Positions 47,402 to 64,000 of a stretch of DNA of 64,000 nucleotides are shown in pieces. This stretch comes from Dermanyssus gallinae. Taxonomy: Eukaryota > Arthropoda > Arachnida > Mesostigmata > Dermanyssidae. Position 1 is the stretch's first letter. Every line of letters begins with the position of its first letter. The position numbers and the translations under genes are program-made. The notes under the pieces are model-generated. The model had not been told where the DNA came from. It ran no database searches and saw nothing but the letters and a program-made list of their open reading frames with translations. The stretch covers positions 1 to 64,000 of the forward strand of contig QVRM01005435.1 in the NCBI GenBank assembly GCA_003439945.1, given 5' to 3'.

Positions 47402-49885
47402 TTAGTTTGATAATGCTATTCTGTGGAAAGTATTTGATCATTTTTGCCTTTAGAAAATCGATTTGTAGACGAAAGCAAAACCTGTGCTGTATGTTTAGCG
47501 TGGGCTGACTTCCAATTAAATTTAAATGAATTGACGACTCGCTGAACTTAACCATATCAATAAGCAGAGGAAAATAAATCAAATGAGATTTCCCTAGTAG
47601 CTGCGAGTAAACTGGAATCAAGCCTATTGCCAATTCTTATGTTTTGTACAATAAGAGATGAGGTGTAAAGGTATCTCGTGTTCAGCAGTGGCACGGCCTA
47701 ATATTATTGAGTATTATTATTGAGCCAGTGCTCAAAGAAGGTGAAAAGCCTGTATGGTTGCGCCGATCTGTTGAACCGTGATACTGGAGAGTCTAGTTGT
47801 TTGAGAGTACAACTTAAAGTTGGTGGAAAATTTCATCAAAGGCTAAATATACGAAGGGACTAATAGCGAACAAGTATCAAAAGGGAGTGTTGAAAAGAAC
47901 TCTGACGAGAGAGTTCAACAGTATCTTTAAAGTACCTTTTATAGATCTCATGCGCATTCCAGCTTTAGGCACTAACTCAACAATTAATTTAACCCACAGC
48001 TCCAGTTCTGCTTACCAAAAATGGCCCACTAAGCATACTTATTTAACAGCGTTCTTCAGTTGAGAAAGAAACCTCACACCCATTAAAAATGTATGCTTGC
48101 TATCCTGAGGGAAACTTCGGAAGGAACTAGCTACTAGATGGTTCGATTAGTCTTTCGCCCCTATACCCAGATCAGATGATCGATTTGCACGTCATAACAA
48201 CTTCAGACATCCACCAGAGTTTCCTCTGGCTTCATCTTGATTAGGCATAATTCACCATATTTTTTCCCACTTGTAGCAAATTGTAGCAACATGGCAAGCA
48301 AGACCGTCAGACATCCGTAATCTCTTACTATTTTATCGGCCATATAGTGTCAATTTAGGAATTATAGGAATACTCGTGCTCATATAAGAAAAGTAAGCTA
48401 GATTATAGTTCGGACAAAACAATACACCAAAAAAACTACCATACTACTAATATTGAATTGTATTGTTTAAAAAGCTGTTAAATGTATCACGGCTTAGCTA
48501 AATAATACAATCAATTTAGTGCACCTAAGTGAGCATCATTGCCTGATTGAACCACAGAATACAGTCGCCGTTATTGATTTAACTAGTATCGGCAAAATAG
48601 ACGTAAAATGTCCAATGCTCCACCTACTGATTGATACAGAAATAAACAATTTTGCGTTACCGAACTACGGTCATTATTACAGCAAAAACGTTCTGAAAAT
48701 TATATAAAACAAATATCTTATAAATTAATTCGTTGAAAAATGTTTGCGCAACATTACTTATAATAATCGCGTAAGCGCAATTCACAATAGTTTTAAATAA
48801 AAGTAATAGAATACTATCTAGCTATTGTTACATTAAAAAAATCCGACTCGTCGTACCCTGCTTTTCTTGAATTGCCTTTATATACGTATAGTTTATTTTT
48901 GTTGTAACTGTTGAATATTTTGTCACAAAGAAAAACTGCAAGCATGATGTAGTCAACAGTTACACAAATCTTCTTTATTTATAATGATTAGCAACAAATA
49001 TATGAGGCGCCATAATCGGCGCCCCGAGTGCAAAATAAACTATTACACTCTTAATATATCCATGTCTTGACGTAATAACTTCTGCTACCACTGCCATATG
49101 TTTCACCGTCCAGCGCAACCCTTGTATATAAATATATATATATATAAGGTTATTGATTTTGCATAATTTAAACCTAAGCATTTGACACCCGGGATCAAAA
49201 AGTCGTTTGCGCAGATCATAGATGGGGACGAAGATAATAGCAACGAGCCACACTGACCAGTGTGGACAGCCTCCGATCCGTATTTCGGACCACTTATATA
49301 TTGTATATATAAGTAATCCGACATCACCTCCTGTACCTCGCTCCCTCTATGCGCCGCAGTTAGGCTCTTTCCTCAACATTACAAAGTATGTACACGCGCA
49401 GCCATGCACGCGGCGAGCTATCATGTCTGCACAGAGTATAGAATCACACCTTCGGGGCGGTGATCTCCGACTTCCACCTCCGGAGTGTTGCTTTCACTCT
49501 AGCGGCGGTCACGTATTCTGTCCCCTCTGCCACCATCATATGTGCTAGCCTGTACTCTATGGCGTTCCCCGTATAGCACTCGACGCTTGGTAGCAAAGAT
49601 TGACAAGTCAGTTCCCAGAAATATAGTAAATGTTATACATAAATATATAAATAAAAAAGAATCAGAATAAATATGACATTGAATCTTAACAGGGAAGAGT
49701 AAAGTATACGTCATATGTATCGTGAGAAGCAAAACTTGCTGCTTTGGTTTTCTGGGTTCTATGTGGTGAAAGAAGAGTCATTTGTGTTCTCGTGTAAACA
49801 CATGAGTGGGACGATAATGGAATGAGATAGATACATATACGGAGACCGAGTTGTACAGCGCATATAAAGCGGCACACGCTAACGC
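47402..49885. other. Intergenic region between convergent ZNF277 and TGFBRAP1
   Basis: AT-rich, with no gene recognised. TTTATT at 48974-48979 is a possible minus-strand poly(A) signal for TGFBRAP1, but about 900 bp past its stop. A short (TA)n lies at 49131-49145. Confidence 0.4.
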
Positions 49886-61636
<11,751 letters not shown>

Positions 61637-63395
61637 GTTTTGTGATGAGGTTGTCGAGTTCCTTTGGTCGACTTCCTTTGGCAACCGATGGAAACTACAG
61701 CGACAACGACAACAGCCACAGCCACAACAACGACGAAGACGATGACAAGAGAATGGAGATCCAGTCAAGCCATCAGTCAATCGAACTGAAGTGACTTTAC
61801 CAGCCAGGCTATGAACTGCGGCGCCGGTAGTGGTGGCGATAATAGTGTGGTCGGCAATCAGACTTCGTTCCCCGCCACCTGATGGGAGCGGATGAAGGAA
61901 ACCTTAGCAGCAGCAGCAGGAGCTAAGGTAAGATGCCGGGGAATGGTTGGGTGTTTGTCCCAGTATCTACCCGGCGTCAGTCCGTCCCAGTCCCGTCAAG
62001 ATATCGTCGGTGTGTTTCTGCAGCGTCTCCGCTTGCCTCCCATGCGCCCACCCGCCAAACGTCACTGGGCCTGGCAGTTCCACTTTATCACGCGTCTGCT
62101 TCAGCCGCCCGTAATACGGGTGAAACGGCCTCTCTCTGCCTCTCCGCCATGGCTAGCTTTCAACCGAAGCATAGAGATTTTGCATAGGGCGTCTCTCCTT
62201 CTCTCTGCGTCTCTAACGCTCTCTTCTTTCACCTTCCACCACGTTTTTGTTTCTTTGTTTCTTTCTATCCGGCCTCCTATGTTCCTTTCTATGCGTTCCT
62301 CGTCAAGCCAGAACAAGTAAGGAAGACAACAACAGTAGTGGCACTGCTGTTACCTGTACCAGGCACAGCCCCGAGCTCAGCTTGGACAAATGAAGCAACA
62401 ATTCAATTCAGCAACACAGCAGCTTCGCAACCCACCGAAGCGACCAGCTTAAGTCATTTAAGGCCACCACCACCGCCACCACTTGATTAACTACTGGCTA
62501 ACGACGTTTATCTACACCAGCCAATCAATTGCTAACTATCTACACCACCAGCCGATCAATTGCTAACTATCTACACCACCAGCCGATCAATTGCTAACTA
62601 TACCGCCAGACCAACTAGATAACTATACCACTCGATCAAGTAGATAACTATACCACTCGACCAACTGGTTAACTCTAAGACACTCGACCAACTGGTTAGC
62701 TATAACACACTCGACCAACTGGTTAACTACACCACCTGACCAACTGGTTAACTACACCGCTTGACCAACTGGTTAACTACACCACTTGACCAACTGGCTA
62801 ACTATAACACACTCGACCAACTGGTTAGCTATAACACACCCTCGACCAGTCAGCGAACTAACTACACACTCAATCGAACCGCATCCACCACCATCTGACG
62901 GCACCATTGACAGCCACTGCCGCCGCCTCTGCCGCTTTCAACAGCACAGAACCGCAACGGAACCACCTCTCTCGTGACTGACTGACCACTACTCACTGTC
63001 TGTCTGGTCTGGTCCATTCAATAACAACAAAACCAGCAGCAATAACAACAAACACAGCAACATCAACAACAACAACAGCAATAACAACAAACACAGCAAT
63101 AACAACAAAGCACTAGCAACAACTACTTCGTCTTCGAACGTGACAGCCGTCTATTTGCTCCTCTGTGCGTTCTGCTCGCTCTGTTCGCCGGGCGGCTTAA
63201 CAAGCCCCACACAGATGCCATTTGCACCCCCGTCCTGCCCGCGTCCCCCCCCCCCCCCCCCTCTTTGCTATTGTCATGCGCGCGCGCGCGATCTTGCCAG
63301 ACGACATGCGGCAATTCGCCGGGTCATGAACTAAGAACTCTGTTTCGCGCGCTCTTTCTTTCTTGTTTATTTCTATCTTATTCTACCCATTCCTA

Positions 63396-63439
<44 letters not shown>

Positions 63440-64000
63440 TCTCTCGTCGAGGCATTCCGCGCGCCTTAACATGTGCATGTCGCTAAACGAGGCAGCAGAG
63501 TGAATTTTGCGTGAGATTATTGTCATTGTTGTCATTGTTCCCTATTGTTGCTGTTGTTGTTGCTGTTGTTGTTGTTGCTGTAGCCGTGGTTATTCTTGTT
63601 GTTGTTGTTGTTGTTGCTACTGCTGCTGCGGCAGTTGTTAGTTCTGCTTGTGTTGCTGGTGGTGCTGCCAAAATCGTCAGGGGTAAGTTCAACACTTCAT
63701 AACTAGCTACAGTTGGTTGGTGATGAGTTGGTAGAGCTGCTTTGTAGAGCGACTCTGATTGTTGTGCAGATGGATGGCTTGAATGATCGACTGATGATTC
63801 ATAGATTAATTGATAGAATGAATGATCAATGTGGTTGATTGAAGCTATAATAGTTAGTGTGAGTGCGGCCGAAAAACGTTACCGACACAGTATTGGTGCG
63901 CTGGGGCAGCTCAAGACATTGGCACGTTTGCAGTGAGTGTCCTTGGTTTTTATCTTGATAATCAAGTAGGGGATCTTGTCTATCTAGTTTCTCGGTATAT
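61637..64000. other. 5' region of TGFBRAP1 with triplet repeats
   Basis: The TGFBRAP1 start site should be here. CAA/CAG/TTG triplets lie at 61685-61750, 63028-63120 and 63540-63660, a (CT)n run at 63402-63444 and a C run at 63246-63260. On the plus strand CAGGG|GTAAGT near 63681 is a good splice donor, so a divergent gene with a triplet-rich first exon may begin near 63.4-63.7 kb and continue outside the window. No domain is encoded by the frames here. Confidence 0.4.
62515..62860. repeat. Minisatellite of about 25-28-bp units (CCAACTGGTTAACTA type)
   Basis: About a dozen diverged units share a core (C)GACCAACTGGTTAACTA or CCGATCAATTGCTAACTA, separated by CACCAC or TAACACACT. There are two subfamilies: 28-bp units at the left (62515-62600) and 24-27-bp units to the right. 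Confidence 0.85.

Overview
The window is nuclear DNA of an arthropod. Genes are split by introns with GT-AG junctions, carry AATAAA poly(A) signals, and sit among degraded mariner-type DNA transposons, R1- and Jockey/CR1-like LINE relics, tRNA-derived SINEs, long (TA)n tracts and abundant CAA/CAG/TTG triplet runs. This mix, with introns mostly of 0.1-4 kb, suggests a chelicerate such as a parasitiform mite. The species is an inference: no lineage-specific marker was recognised.

Five protein-coding genes are supported exon by exon with matching reading phases. (1) RpS20/uS10, minus strand, 7065-9153, two exons. (2) ALYREF, the mRNA-export adaptor, plus strand, 11592-17386, five exons, with a TATA + initiator promoter near 10580-10616. 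(3) A Tudor-domain protein, minus strand, 24069-28537, five exons seen, N terminus not found. (4) ZNF277, plus strand, 44847-47307, two coding exons. (5) TGFBRAP1 (metazoan Vps3, CORVET subunit), minus strand, 49886-61636, eleven exons giving 884 residues.

Layout: 0-5.6 kb is transposon debris, a 2.1-kb palindromic mariner-like element followed by a LINE relic. 6.9-17.6 kb holds the head-to-head pair RpS20 and ALYREF. 18.5-22 kb is foldback transposons plus an R1-like relic. 24-28.6 kb is the Tudor gene. 28.6-44.8 kb is gene-poor, with SINEs (one nested in another), mariner relics, long (TA)n tracts, a 24-bp minisatellite of about 0.9 kb and triplet clouds. 44.8-47.4 kb is ZNF277. 49.9-61.6 kb is TGFBRAP1, whose introns host further transposon relics and a long imperfect hairpin. 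62-64 kb is its 5' region, with a minisatellite.

The genes are housekeeping genes of separate pathways (translation, mRNA export, transcript regulation, endosomal tethering) and do not form one pathway. I found no convincing new multigene system. The most interesting structures are the palindromic transposon, a duplicated hairpin-bearing block in the RpS20 intron, the intronic hairpin in TGFBRAP1, (TA)n tracts next to several 5' splice sites, and a SINE inserted in another SINE with a visible target-site duplication.
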